Of a stretch of DNA of 64,000 nucleotides, positions 36,946 to 45,346 are shown piece by piece. A program made the translations under genes and the position numbers. The stretch is from Phyllobacterium sp. T1293 (lineage in GTDB: Bacteria > Pseudomonadota > Alphaproteobacteria > Rhizobiales > Rhizobiaceae): assembly GCF_020731415.2 (NCBI RefSeq), contig NZ_CP088273.1, positions 2,857,001 to 2,921,000 of the forward strand. The letters are read 5' to 3'. How positions within the stretch are numbered: position 1 is the stretch's first letter; each line of letters starts with the position of its first letter. The notes beneath the pieces were generated by a model. The model was not told the DNA's origin, ran no database searches, and saw nothing but the letters and a program-made list of their open reading frames with translations.

Positions 36946-38670
36946 TTACTTGTTCCAGCTCTTGACCAGCTCATCATAATTGATGGTCTGGGGCTTTTCC
37001 TTTTCATTGTCGATCTTCAGCTGAGGTGCGAGATGACCGTTCTTGACGGCATCGGCATTCCAGTAGGCAAGATCATGCTCTTCAGCCAGTTTCGGACCGA
37101 TATCGCCCTGCACACCCGACTTTTCGATGCGGCCCATGACCTTTTCCTGCTCAGCGCAGAGAGAATCCATGGCGGCCTGCGCCGTCTTGGCACCGGATGA
37201 TGCATCGCCAACAGCCTGCCACCAGAGCTGTGCCAGCTTCGGATAGTCAGGAACATTGGTACCCGTCGGTGACCACTGAACACGGGCGGGCGAGCGATAG
37301 AACTCGATCAGACCGCCGAGCTGCGGCGCACGCTTGGTGAAGCTCTTGTCCTTGATGGTCGATTCACGGATGAAGGTAAGGCCGATCTGGCTCTTCTTCA
37401 CGTCAACCGTCTTAGAAGTGACGAACTGTGCGTAGAGCCAGGCGGCCTTGGCACGGTCTGTCGGTGTCGACTTCATCAGGGTCCATGAACCCACGTCCTG
37501 ATAGCCAAGCTTCATGCCGTCTTTCCAGTAAACGCCATGCGGTGAAGGAGCCATGCGCCACTTTGGCGTGCCGTCGTCGTTCATGACTGGCAGACCCGGC
37601 TTGACCATGTCGGCAGTGAAGGCGGTGTACCAGAAAATCTGCTGCGCGACATTGCCCTGCGCCGGTACGGGACCGGATTCAGAGAAGGTCATGCCCTGTG
37701 CTTCCGGCGGTGCATAGGCCTTCAACCAGTCGAGATATTTCTGGATTGAGTAAACCGCTGCTGGTCCATTGGTATCGCCGCCACGGGCAACGCAGGAACC
37801 GACAGGCTGGGACTTCTCATTGACCTTGATGCCCCATTCATCCACAGGCAGACCGTTTGGCAGGCCCTTATCGCCGTTGCCGGCCATGGAGAGCCAGGCA
37901 TCGGTAAAGCGCCAGCCGAGTGACGGGTCCTTTTTGCCATAGTCCATATGGCCGTAGACCTTCTTGCCGCCGACATCGCGGCCAGTAAAGAATTCAGCGA
38001 TATCCTCATAGGCAGACCAGTTGACCGGAACACCGAGTTCGTAGCCATATTTTGCCTTGAAGTCCGCCTTGTTCTTTTCGTCGTTGAACCAGTCGTAGCG
38101 GAACCAATAGAGGTTGGCGAACTGCTGATCAGGAAGCTGATAGAGCTTCTTGTCCGGTGCAGTCGTGAACTTGGTGCCGATGAAGTCATCGATATCAAGA
38201 CCGGGATTGGTCACGTCCTTGCCTTCACCCGCCATGAAATCAGTCAGGTTGCGGACCTGCTGATAGCGCCAGTGGGTGCCGATCAGATCACTATCATTGA
38301 CCCAGCCGTCATAAAGGTTCTGGCCGGTCTGCATCTGCGTTTGGATTTTTTCAACAACGTCACCTTCCTGGATCACGTCATGCGTGACCTTGATGCCGGT
38401 GATAGCCGTGAATGCCGGTGCAAGCACCTGCGATTCATACTGGTGCGTGGTCAGCGATTCCGAAACAACCTTGATTTCCATACCTGCGAAAGGCTTGGCT
38501 GCATCGATAAACCATTGCATTTCCTTTTCCTGACCAGCACGGTCAAGTGTGGAAACATCGCCAATTTCCTTGTCGAGGAATTTCTTGGCGTCATCGATCC
38601 CGGCATAGGCAGAGCCTGCGCCGAGCAACAGCGCCAGTGCTGTTGTTGTCGTTAGTATTCGCGTTCGCAT
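36946..38670 (-). CDS. glpV: glycerol/glycerol-3-phosphate ABC transporter binding protein GlpV
   Basis: A 574-residue periplasmic binding protein, much larger than the usual 400-430 residues, with a signal peptide (residues 1-23, AYA-GID). The mature protein has FAGMEIKVVSESLTTHQYESQVLAPAF, WVNDSDLIGTHWRYQQVRNL and a tryptophan-rich middle region, the pattern of the rhizobial GlpV component. It is preceded by GGGAGGACTTCA. Being last in the operon glpD-glpS-glpT-glpP-glpQ-x-glpU-glpV it completes the importer described in Rhizobium leguminosarum for glycerol uptake. Signal and context are clear; ligand by homology. Confidence 0.88.
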   Translation of the reverse strand: MRTRILTTTTALALLLGAGSAYAGIDDAKKFLDKEIGDVSTLDRAGQEKEMQWFIDAAKPFAGMEIKVVSESLTTHQYESQVLAPAFTAITGIKVTHDVIQEGDVVEKIQTQMQTGQNLYDGWVNDSDLIGTHWRYQQVRNLTDFMAGEGKDVTNPGLDIDDFIGTKFTTAPDKKLYQLPDQQFANLYWFRYDWFNDEKNKADFKAKYGYELGVPVNWSAYEDIAEFFTGRDVGGKKVYGHMDYGKKDPSLGWRFTDAWLSMAGNGDKGLPNGLPVDEWGIKVNEKSQPVGSCVARGGDTNGPAAVYSIQKYLDWLKAYAPPEAQGMTFSESGPVPAQGNVAQQIFWYTAFTADMVKPGLPVMNDDGTPKWRMAPSPHGVYWKDGMKLGYQDVGSWTLMKSTPTDRAKAAWLYAQFVTSKTVDVKKSQIGLTFIRESTIKDKSFTKRAPQLGGLIEFYRSPARVQWSPTGTNVPDYPKLAQLWWQAVGDASSGAKTAQAAMDSLCAEQEKVMGRIEKSGVQGDIGPKLAEEHDLAYWNADAVKNGHLAPQLKIDNEKEKPQTINYDELVKSWNK

Positions 38671-38782
38671 TGAAGTCCTCCCAGAGTTGCGATTGCTGGA
38701 ACAACCGGATGATACCGGCCGTCCTGTTTCAACATGGCGTTTTGCCCGGAATTATCCTTCGTTTCCGGCGCCACATCATTTC

Positions 38783-39064
38783 CTACACGAAGCGGAATAC
38801 GCCAACGGCGTAGACCACGGAGAGAGCCAAGGCCCACCACAGGTTGGGACCAACCAGCCCCAGCCAGGCGAGATGAATGAATGCACTACCAAGCAGCGAC
38901 ACGAACAGGCGGTCGCCGCGCGTGGTTTCAAAGCGCAGAATGCCAATACGCGGATTGCCACCGGGAGAGACATATTCCCACACGGCCATACCGATCAGCA
39001 GCGCCAGAATTGTCAGGAAGAACAGCGCCGTCGGCAGCGTCCATGCCATCCATGAGAAGTTCAT
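38783..39064 (-). CDS. glpU: DUF2160 small membrane protein GlpU
   Basis: A 93-residue protein with three hydrophobic helices and a conserved middle loop GMAVWEYVSPGGNPRIGILRFETTRGDRLFVSLLGSAF, typical of DUF2160. In rhizobial glp operons this gene stands between the permease genes and the binding protein, and its product is thought to assist the importer in the inner membrane. ATG 39064 is used; ATG 39076 is a possible alternative. Longer translations run into the repeat element upstream and should be ignored. Confidence 0.83.
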   Translation of the reverse strand: MNFSWMAWTLPTALFFLTILALLIGMAVWEYVSPGGNPRIGILRFETTRGDRLFVSLLGSAFIHLAWLGLVGPNLWWALALSVVYAVGVFRFV

Positions 39065-39108
39065 GATAGCACCCATCCCAACTGTAAATCGCTCTGTTTC
39101 CACCCCTT

Positions 39109-39302
39109 CGTCATCCTCGGGCTTGACCCGAGGACCCACAGCAAAGAGGCACCTAGCCTTCGGTTTGCGCGGAGCGATCCGGCGGAACGAGCCTCAAGTG
39201 AGAGTTCGCCATTGAGATCGACGCCAAGCTGGAATGCACCGCGGGATGTGAAAGGGGTGTGCTCCCTAACGGTGGGTCCTCGGGTCAAGCCCGAGGATGA
39301 CG
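39109..39302. repeat. pair of palindromic REP-like units in inverted orientation
   Basis: Two 31-bp arms (39109-39139 and 39272-39302) are perfect reverse complements, separated by 132 bp. Each arm is itself a hairpin, CCTCGGG-CTTGA-CCCGAGG. This unit is a common intergenic repeat in Hyphomicrobiales. It sits inside the glp operon, between the small gene at 39336 and glpU. Confidence 0.85.
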
Positions 39303-39335
39303 GCGAGAGAGGTGCCAAAAAGCTTATGCCAACGG

Positions 39336-39668
39336 TCATGATATTTTCCTTGAAGCCGGCGCGACAAGTGCTCCGCGCAAATCTGCGTAGGCCACGGTTT
39401 TCATCAACCCTGCCAGATGGTGGAAAGCATGCCAGTGAGCAATGCCGGAGGGGTCACTGAGTTCGGCTTTCAGATCGTCCCAATCCTCTCCCACATTGGA
39501 TTGAACGGGTTCGGGCTTCTCATCATTGAAGACATCATGGAAATACACCCGCCAATACTGTTCCTTTTCAAGCGGTATCTCCGAAACACCCTGCGCGATA
39601 AGGGAAGCGAACAGCTTTGCGGTCGCTTCCTGCAACTCGGAGATCGGAATAGCTTTAAGATCAGGCAT
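39336..39668 (-). CDS. small conserved-looking protein inserted in the glp operon
   Basis: A 110-residue soluble protein starting at ATG 39668, which overlaps the glpQ stop by one base (TAATG), so it is translationally coupled to the permease. It has helices around PISELQEATAKLFASLIAQG and AHWHAFHHLAGLMKTVAYADLRG, and a central acidic stretch. No signal peptide, no membrane segment and no domain that I recognise. The classical glp operon order is glpQ-glpU-glpV, so this is an extra gene. Codon use looks like its neighbours. A role in assembly or regulation of the transporter is only a guess. Confidence 0.75.
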   Translation of the reverse strand: MPDLKAIPISELQEATAKLFASLIAQGVSEIPLEKEQYWRVYFHDVFNDEKPEPVQSNVGEDWDDLKAELSDPSGIAHWHAFHHLAGLMKTVAYADLRGALVAPASRKIS

Positions 39669-40570
39669 TACACCCTCCCCAGAGCAAAGCCCTTGGCGAT
39701 ATAATTGCGCACGAAATAGATGACGATGGCGCCTGGGATCAGCGTCAGCACACCGGCGGCGGCCAGAAGCCCCCAGTCCATGCCCGATGCGGAAACTGTG
39801 CGGGTCATGGTTGCTGCGATCGGCTTGGCGTCTGTTGTGGTCAGGGTTCGGGCAATCAGCAGTTCCACCCATGAGAACATGAAGCAGAAGAAGGCTGCCA
39901 CACCAATGCCGCTCGCGATCATCGGGACAAAAATCTTCACGAAAAAGCGCGGGAAGGAATAGCCATCAATATAGGCCGTTTCATCGATCTCCTTCGGCAC
40001 GCCCGACATGAAACCTTCCAGAATCCAGACGGCGAGAGGCACGTTGAACAGGCAATGGGCCAAAGCAACGGCGATGTGCGTGTCGATCAGTCCGAAGGCC
40101 GAATAGAGCTGGAAGAATGGCAGGGCAAACACCGCTGGCGGTGCCATGCGATTGGTCAGCAGCCAGAAGAACAGATGTTTGTCGCCAAGGAAACGGTAAC
40201 GCGAAAAGGCATAGGCCGCAGGCAGCGCCACCAGCACCGAAATCACCATGTTCATCACCACGTAGATGATGGAATTGATGTAGCCGCGATACCATGCCGG
40301 ATCGGTGAAGATGATAGCGTAGTTGTTCAGTGTCGGGTTCTGTGGCCACAGGGTGAAACTGTTGAGAATCTCCTGATTGGTCTTGAAGCTCATATTGACG
40401 AGCCAATAGATCGGCAGCAGCAGGAAGATGATATAAAGCGTGGGTATCAGCCACCAGAACTTTGATTCATCGCCGCGCTTGCGCATTTTGCGCGCCAGCG
40501 CCTTGTCGAGCTTTGTCTGCTCGGGGCTGACTGTCGTCGTGCGGGCGAGTGTTTCGTTTTGCACGCTCAT
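39668..40570 (-). CDS. glpQ: glycerol ABC transporter permease GlpQ
   Basis: A 300-residue MalG-type permease with six hydrophobic segments after a charged N-terminal tail of about 35 residues. The EAA loop reads KEIDETAYIDGYSFPRFFVKIFVPMIASG, slightly degenerate compared with the canonical EAA-x3-G. It ends YFVRNYIAKGFALGRV. Order and sequence match the rhizobial glp importer. It is two bp downstream of glpP. Confidence 0.88.
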   Translation of the reverse strand: MSVQNETLARTTTVSPEQTKLDKALARKMRKRGDESKFWWLIPTLYIIFLLLPIYWLVNMSFKTNQEILNSFTLWPQNPTLNNYAIIFTDPAWYRGYINSIIYVVMNMVISVLVALPAAYAFSRYRFLGDKHLFFWLLTNRMAPPAVFALPFFQLYSAFGLIDTHIAVALAHCLFNVPLAVWILEGFMSGVPKEIDETAYIDGYSFPRFFVKIFVPMIASGIGVAAFFCFMFSWVELLIARTLTTTDAKPIAATMTRTVSASGMDWGLLAAAGVLTLIPGAIVIYFVRNYIAKGFALGRV

Positions 40571-40572
40571 AA

Positions 40573-41439
40573 TCAGCGCTCCGCATCATAGTTGGTCATG
40601 ATCGTATAGAAGACCCATGACAGAAGAAGAATGATCAGGAAGTAGACAATGGACATGGCTGCTGCCGGTCCAAGATCGAACTGGCCAATGGCAATTTTCA
40701 CAAGATCGATGGACAGGAATGTGGTCGAATTGCCCGGACCGCCGCCCGTTACCACGAATGGCTCGGTATAGATCATAAAACTGTCCATGAAGCGCAGGAG
40801 CACAGCGATCAGCAGAACGCGGTTCATCTTTGGCAGCTGGATGTAACGGAACACGGCCCAGCGCGATGCACCATCAATCTTCGCAGCCTGATAAAAAGCA
40901 TCGGGGATTGAGACAAGACCGGCATAGCAAAGCAGCACGACAAGGCTTGTCCAGTGCCAGACATCCATGAGGATGACCGTGAACCACGCATGCAGCGGGT
41001 TTTGCACGTAGTTGTAGTTGATCCCAAGGCTTTCCAGAGTGTGCCCCAGAAGACCAATATCAACGCGGCCAAACACCTGCCAGATCGTGCCAACCACATT
41101 CCACGGAATGAGAAGCGGGAGTGCCATCAGCACGAGACAGACCGGAACACCAAGACCCTTGCGCGGCATATTGAGCGCAATGATGATGCCGAGCGGAATC
41201 TCGATGGCGAGAATAATGAACGAGAATACCAGATTGCGGAAAAGCGCAGAGTGAAAGCGCTCCGACTGCAGAATTTCCGTGAACCATTCTGTGCCAGCCC
41301 AGAAGAACTGGTTATTGCCGAACGTATCCTGCACCGAATAGTTGACCACAGTCATCAGCGGGATAACAGCCGAGAAAGCCACAAGCAGCAGCACCGGCAG
41401 AACCATGAACCAGGCTTTGTTGTTCCATGTTTTTTCCAT
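40573..41439 (-). CDS. glpP: glycerol ABC transporter permease GlpP
   Basis: A 288-residue MalF-type permease. The EAA loop DAFYQAAKIDGASRWAVFRYIQLPKMNRVLL (about 197-227) is canonical. The N-terminal NNKAWFMVLPVLLLVAFSAVIPLMTVVNYSVQD is the expected first membrane helix and periplasmic start. It pairs with GlpQ to form the channel; the start comes three bases after the glpT stop. Confidence 0.9.
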   Translation of the reverse strand: MEKTWNNKAWFMVLPVLLLVAFSAVIPLMTVVNYSVQDTFGNNQFFWAGTEWFTEILQSERFHSALFRNLVFSFIILAIEIPLGIIIALNMPRKGLGVPVCLVLMALPLLIPWNVVGTIWQVFGRVDIGLLGHTLESLGINYNYVQNPLHAWFTVILMDVWHWTSLVVLLCYAGLVSIPDAFYQAAKIDGASRWAVFRYIQLPKMNRVLLIAVLLRFMDSFMIYTEPFVVTGGGPGNSTTFLSIDLVKIAIGQFDLGPAAAMSIVYFLIILLLSWVFYTIMTNYDAER

Positions 41440-41442
41440 GGC

Positions 41443-42510
41443 TCAGTTCCCCCCGACGCGCCAGGAATCGGCGTAGATGTTGATGCCCTTCGGATCAAAG
41501 GCAATGTGCGGATCAGCAGGAATGGATTCGCCTTCAGCAACGATGACGGCGATATCCTGATTTTCCAGCTTGGTACGCACGATCTTGTGGCGGCCAATAT
41601 CCTCGACCTTGGCGATAGTGACAGGCATGCCCTCACGGCCAAGCCTGATATATTCAGGGCGGATACCGAGTTCGATCTTCTTAGCGTCCGCAGGCATAGC
41701 CGGTGATGGCAAGGCAATCTTGTGACTGCCCACCTGCGCGGTATCACCAGCCAGTTGAACCGGCATGACATTCATGCCAGGTGAACCGATGAAATAGCCG
41801 ACGAATGTATGTTTTGGCCGCTCGAACAGCTCTTCCGGCGTACCGATCTGCACGATCTCGCCGTCATACATAACGACAACCTTCTGGGCGAAGGTCAGCG
41901 CCTCGGTCTGATCGTGGGTAACGTAAACCATGGTGTAGCCGAAGCGCTGGTGCAACTGCTTCAATTGCGAGCGCAACACCCATTTCATGTGCGGGTCGAT
42001 AACCGTCAAAGGCTCGTCAAACAGAATGGCATTGACGTCCGAGCGCACAAGACCGCGCCCCAGCGAAATCTTCTGCTTCTGGTCAGCCGTAAGGCCGCGT
42101 GCCTTCTTGTTGGTCCAGCTGGCAAGATCAATCATCTCCAGCGTCTCGCGCACCTTGCGGTCAATTTCTGCTTCCGGCACACCGCGATTGCGCAGCGGGA
42201 AGGCCAGATTGTCGTAAACCGTCATGGTGTCGTAGATGACGGGGAACTGGAACACCTGCGCAATGTTGCGTTCCTGCGTCGACAGGTTGGTCACATCCTG
42301 CCCGTTGAACAGCAATTGGCCGTGCGATGGATGGATCAGGCCGGAAATGATGTTGAGCAGCGTGGTCTTGCCGCAGCCCGACGGACCAAGCAGCGCATAA
42401 GCGCCGCCATCCTCCCAGGAGTGATGCACTTCACGCAAAGCATAGTCCTTATCCGACTTCGGATTGGGGCCATAGGCGTGACGAATGTGATTGAGATCAA
42501 TGCGCGCCAT
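41443..42510 (-). CDS. glpT: glycerol ABC transporter ATPase GlpT, with degenerate signature motif
   Basis: A 355-residue ABC ATPase with a C-terminal TOBE-like domain. Walker A GPSGCGKT (42-49), Q-loop Gln88, Walker B ILFDE (162-166) and the switch His199 (YVTHDQ) are intact. The family signature LSGGQ is replaced by LTADQ at 140-144, and the D-loop reads TVIDPH. In contrast, its partner GlpS has a perfect LSGGQ but lacks the switch His. The two therefore predict a heterodimer with one canonical site (GlpT Walker A plus GlpS signature) and one degenerate site. It lies nine bp after glpS. Confidence 0.9.
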   Translation of the reverse strand: MARIDLNHIRHAYGPNPKSDKDYALREVHHSWEDGGAYALLGPSGCGKTTLLNIISGLIHPSHGQLLFNGQDVTNLSTQERNIAQVFQFPVIYDTMTVYDNLAFPLRNRGVPEAEIDRKVRETLEMIDLASWTNKKARGLTADQKQKISLGRGLVRSDVNAILFDEPLTVIDPHMKWVLRSQLKQLHQRFGYTMVYVTHDQTEALTFAQKVVVMYDGEIVQIGTPEELFERPKHTFVGYFIGSPGMNVMPVQLAGDTAQVGSHKIALPSPAMPADAKKIELGIRPEYIRLGREGMPVTIAKVEDIGRHKIVRTKLENQDIAVIVAEGESIPADPHIAFDPKGINIYADSWRVGGN

Positions 42511-42519
42511 GATTTTCCC

Positions 42520-43602
42520 CTATGCCGCGAGCTTCTGGCGACGGGTAACGGATTGCCCACTCGCATCGAAGATCATCAGGTTGCGCGGATCGATGAAGAT
42601 ATCGATGACTTCATCGGGTGTGTAGATGTGGATGCCGTGCGTCAGCATGGTCCAGCGTGCATCGGCAAAGGACAGGTGAACAAAGCTTTCAGAACCGGTG
42701 ATCTCCGTCGCGGTGACGATGGCCTTCAGCGCAATTTCATCGGCATTGCGCCGGCTGGTTCCCACATGATGCGGCTGGAACCCAACTGTATAGGTGCCAT
42801 CGGCAATCTCGCCGAGATTGGAGGGAACCGGCATTGCCACGCCGCCTTCCAGCTGGAAGGCCTTGCCGATCTTGGCAAGAGCAATCGTGTTGAGCGGTGG
42901 ATCGGCAAAAGTCTGTGCTGTGATCAGATCATCCGGCTTGCGGAACACATCGATTGTCGGTCCAAACTGGGTGATACGGCCTTCCGAAAGGGTCGCCGTG
43001 TTACCACCGAGAAGCAGTGCCTCATGCGGCTCCGTGGTTGCATAGACAAAGATCGTACCCGCTTCGGCAAAAATCTTCGGCAGTTCCTGCCGCAACTCTT
43101 CGCGCAGCTTGTAATCAAGATTGGCAAGCGGCTCATCAAGCAGCACAAGCTTGGCATTTTTGACGATGGCGCGAGCCAATGCGGTGCGCTGCTGCTGACC
43201 ACCGGAAAGGCTAAGCGGCGTGCGGTCGAGATAGGGTGTCAGCTTGAGAAGTTCGGCAGCCTTGCGCACTTCGCGGTCAATCGTTGCCTTGTCGACACCG
43301 GCAACGCGCATGGGCGAAGCAATGTTCTCATAAACAGTGAAGGCCGGATAATTGATGAACTGCTGATAGACCATGGCGACGGAGCGCTTTTGCACGGGAA
43401 CGCCGGTGACATCCTTGCCATCGAACCAGATGGAGCCTGAGGTTGGAACATCAAGACCCGCCATAATACGCATGAGGCTGGTTTTCCCTGATAGGGTCGG
43501 TCCCAGCAGAACATTCAGCGTGGCGTGTTGCAGCTCAAGCGAAATATTGTCGAGATGGGTCTTGCCACCCACCACCTTGGACACATTCCGCAATTCCAGC
43601 AT
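42520..43602 (-). CDS. glpS: glycerol ABC transporter ATPase GlpS, lacking the switch histidine
   Basis: A 360-residue ABC ATPase with a C-terminal regulatory domain. Walker A is GPTLSGKT (34-41), the Q-loop VYQQFINYPAF, signature LSGGQQQR (132-139) and Walker B LVLLDE (152-157) are present. The H-loop, normally YVTHDQ, is YATTEP with Thr190 where the catalytic switch His should be (a His occurs three residues later). This complements the degenerate signature of GlpT. ATG 43602 has GGGAGGACTGAG upstream; the longer open frame from 43656 is not supported. First transporter gene after glpD. Confidence 0.9.
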   Translation of the reverse strand: MLELRNVSKVVGGKTHLDNISLELQHATLNVLLGPTLSGKTSLMRIMAGLDVPTSGSIWFDGKDVTGVPVQKRSVAMVYQQFINYPAFTVYENIASPMRVAGVDKATIDREVRKAAELLKLTPYLDRTPLSLSGGQQQRTALARAIVKNAKLVLLDEPLANLDYKLREELRQELPKIFAEAGTIFVYATTEPHEALLLGGNTATLSEGRITQFGPTIDVFRKPDDLITAQTFADPPLNTIALAKIGKAFQLEGGVAMPVPSNLGEIADGTYTVGFQPHHVGTSRRNADEIALKAIVTATEITGSESFVHLSFADARWTMLTHGIHIYTPDEVIDIFIDPRNLMIFDASGQSVTRRQKLAA

Positions 43603-43688
43603 CTCAGTCCTCCCTGGGACAAAAGGCCTCCAGCCTGTTTGTCCCGCCCTTCGCAATTATCTGCTACGCCGCCGGAGCGGCACAACAT

Positions 43689-45218
43689 CTATTCAGCCGC
43701 CACCCTGCTCCGCCGATCAACTGCACCGTCCATGAAACGGTCGAGCGCAGCTGCCTCATCGGCGGAAAGATGCAATCCCATTTTCGTCCGACGCCACAAC
43801 ACATCCTGTGCGGTGACAGCCCATTCATGCGCGATCTGGTAGCGCACTTCGGCCTCGTACAGATCCGCACCGAAAAGCTGTCCAAGATCAGCCAATGATG
43901 TCGCTTTGCCCAGAAGAACGCGCGCCTTCGTGCCATAAAGGCGGAACAGGCGACGGGCATGACGCGCCTCAAGAAACGGATAATCCGCCTTCAGCTTCTG
44001 CAATTCGGCGTCGAATGCAGTTGCCGGGAAATCACCGCCCGGAAGCGTTCCGGTGGCCGTCCAGGGCTTGCCCTTCTTGCCGAGCTGCTCTTCAATCTTT
44101 TCCAGCATGTGTTCGGACAATCGGCGATATGTGGTGATCTTGCCGCCGAATATATTGAGAAGCGGTGCCTTGCCGTCTGGCGCATCCGTTTTCAAAACAT
44201 AATCGCGGGTGGCTTCCTGCGCCTTCGATGCGCCGTCATCATAGAGCGGGCGCACGCCGGAATAGGTCCAGACCACATCGTCGCGCTTCACCGGCTCGAC
44301 GAAATATTCGCTGGCGGCAGCGCAGAGATAATCAATCTCGGCATCGGTGATTTTCACCTCGGCCGGATTGCCATGATAGTCCTGATCCGTCGTGCCGATA
44401 AGCGTGAAATCCTGCTCATAGGGAATGGCAAAAATGATACGGCCATCGGTGTTCTGGAAGAAATAGGCGCGAGGATCATCAAACTTCTTGCGCACGACAA
44501 TGTGGCTGCCCTGAACAAGACGGACATTATGGGCATTATTGATACCGACGACACCGGTCAAAACTTCGTCAACCCAAGGGCCAGCAGCATTGACAACAAG
44601 GCGCGAGCGAACCTCTTCGGTCGCACCCGTCAGCATGTCCTGCACAGTCAGGGTCCAGCTATCAGCGTCACGATGGGCTGATATAACCTTCGAACGTGTA
44701 TGAATGACAGCACCGCGATCGGCAGCATCACGGGCATTCAGCGCAACAAAGCGCGCATCATTGACCCAGCAATCGGAATATTCAAAAGCCTTGGTATAAA
44801 GTGACTTCAGTGGCTTGGCTGCCGGATCGCGGGTCATATCAAGGGTGCGGGTCGCAGGCAGTTTCTTGCGGCCGCCGATATGATCGTAAAGGAACAGGCC
44901 CAGACGAAGCAGCCAGGCCGGGCGCAGGCCCGCATGGTGCGGCAGGACAAAGCGCATCGGCCAGATAATATGCGGCGCGGCAGCCCATAGCACTTCGCGC
45001 TCCATCAATGATTCACGCACCAACCGGAACTCGTAATATTCCAGATAGCGCAGACCGCCATGGATCAACTTGGTGGAGCCGGACGACGTGCCACTGGCCA
45101 GATCATTCATCTCTGCGAGGAAAACAGAATAGCCACGGCCAACCGCATCCCGGGCAATGCCGCATCCATTGATGCCACCGCCGATCACGAAGACGTCGTA
45201 GATCTTGTCCGTTGCCAA
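43689..45218 (-). CDS. glpD: aerobic glycerol-3-phosphate dehydrogenase GlpD
   Basis: A 509-residue FAD enzyme that oxidises sn-glycerol-3-phosphate to dihydroxyacetone phosphate at the inner membrane, passing electrons to ubiquinone. The FAD fold is DVFVIGGGINGCGIARDAVGRGYSV (about 8-32), followed by SSGSTKLIHGGLRYLEYYEF (signature with Lys and His, about 45-64), VNAAGPWVDEV (about 208) and the IGTTDQDYHGNP segment. The C-terminal helical domain with EVRYQIAHEWAVTAQDVLWRRTKMGL is typical. It is the first gene of the glp operon, 86 bp before glpS, and its promoter region carries TTTCGT repeats for GlpR. Confidence 0.96.
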   Translation of the reverse strand: MATDKIYDVFVIGGGINGCGIARDAVGRGYSVFLAEMNDLASGTSSGSTKLIHGGLRYLEYYEFRLVRESLMEREVLWAAAPHIIWPMRFVLPHHAGLRPAWLLRLGLFLYDHIGGRKKLPATRTLDMTRDPAAKPLKSLYTKAFEYSDCWVNDARFVALNARDAADRGAVIHTRSKVISAHRDADSWTLTVQDMLTGATEEVRSRLVVNAAGPWVDEVLTGVVGINNAHNVRLVQGSHIVVRKKFDDPRAYFFQNTDGRIIFAIPYEQDFTLIGTTDQDYHGNPAEVKITDAEIDYLCAAASEYFVEPVKRDDVVWTYSGVRPLYDDGASKAQEATRDYVLKTDAPDGKAPLLNIFGGKITTYRRLSEHMLEKIEEQLGKKGKPWTATGTLPGGDFPATAFDAELQKLKADYPFLEARHARRLFRLYGTKARVLLGKATSLADLGQLFGADLYEAEVRYQIAHEWAVTAQDVLWRRTKMGLHLSADEAAALDRFMDGAVDRRSRVAAE

Positions 45219-45233
45219 TGCCCATGCTCCCCA

Positions 45234-45300
45234 TTTCGCAACGCACCATTTCCTCGCAATTGCGAAAGAGATATGGATTAATTACGAAAGCAATACGAAA
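45234..45300. promoter_or_regulatory. candidate GlpR operator array upstream of glpD
   Basis: TTTCGCA at 45234-45240 and TGCGAAA at 45261-45267 are inverted. TACGAAA follows at 45283-45289 and again at 45294-45300, 11 bp apart. Read on the glpD strand these are TTTCG(T/C) repeats, similar to the palindrome over the glpR start, so binding by the same DeoR-type repressor is likely. Confidence 0.55.
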
Positions 45301-45346
45301 CTAAAAGGAACTATAACGCGCATCACCTGATCACACAAGAGGCAGA

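Noticed and set aside
39109..39302. CRISPR-like or attachment-site interpretation of the repeated arms
   Set aside because: Only two units in inverted orientation, each a hairpin, with no regular spacers, cas genes or integrase.
39061..39339. Open frames on both strands through the paired palindromic repeat
   Set aside because: The peptides (SSSGLTRGPT-like) are well-known translations of the intergenic repeat, not proteins.
41809..43440. A 543-codon open frame on the plus strand opposite glpT and glpS
   Set aside because: It is the antisense shadow of two clear ABC ATPase genes; its translation shows no domain or ribosome binding site.
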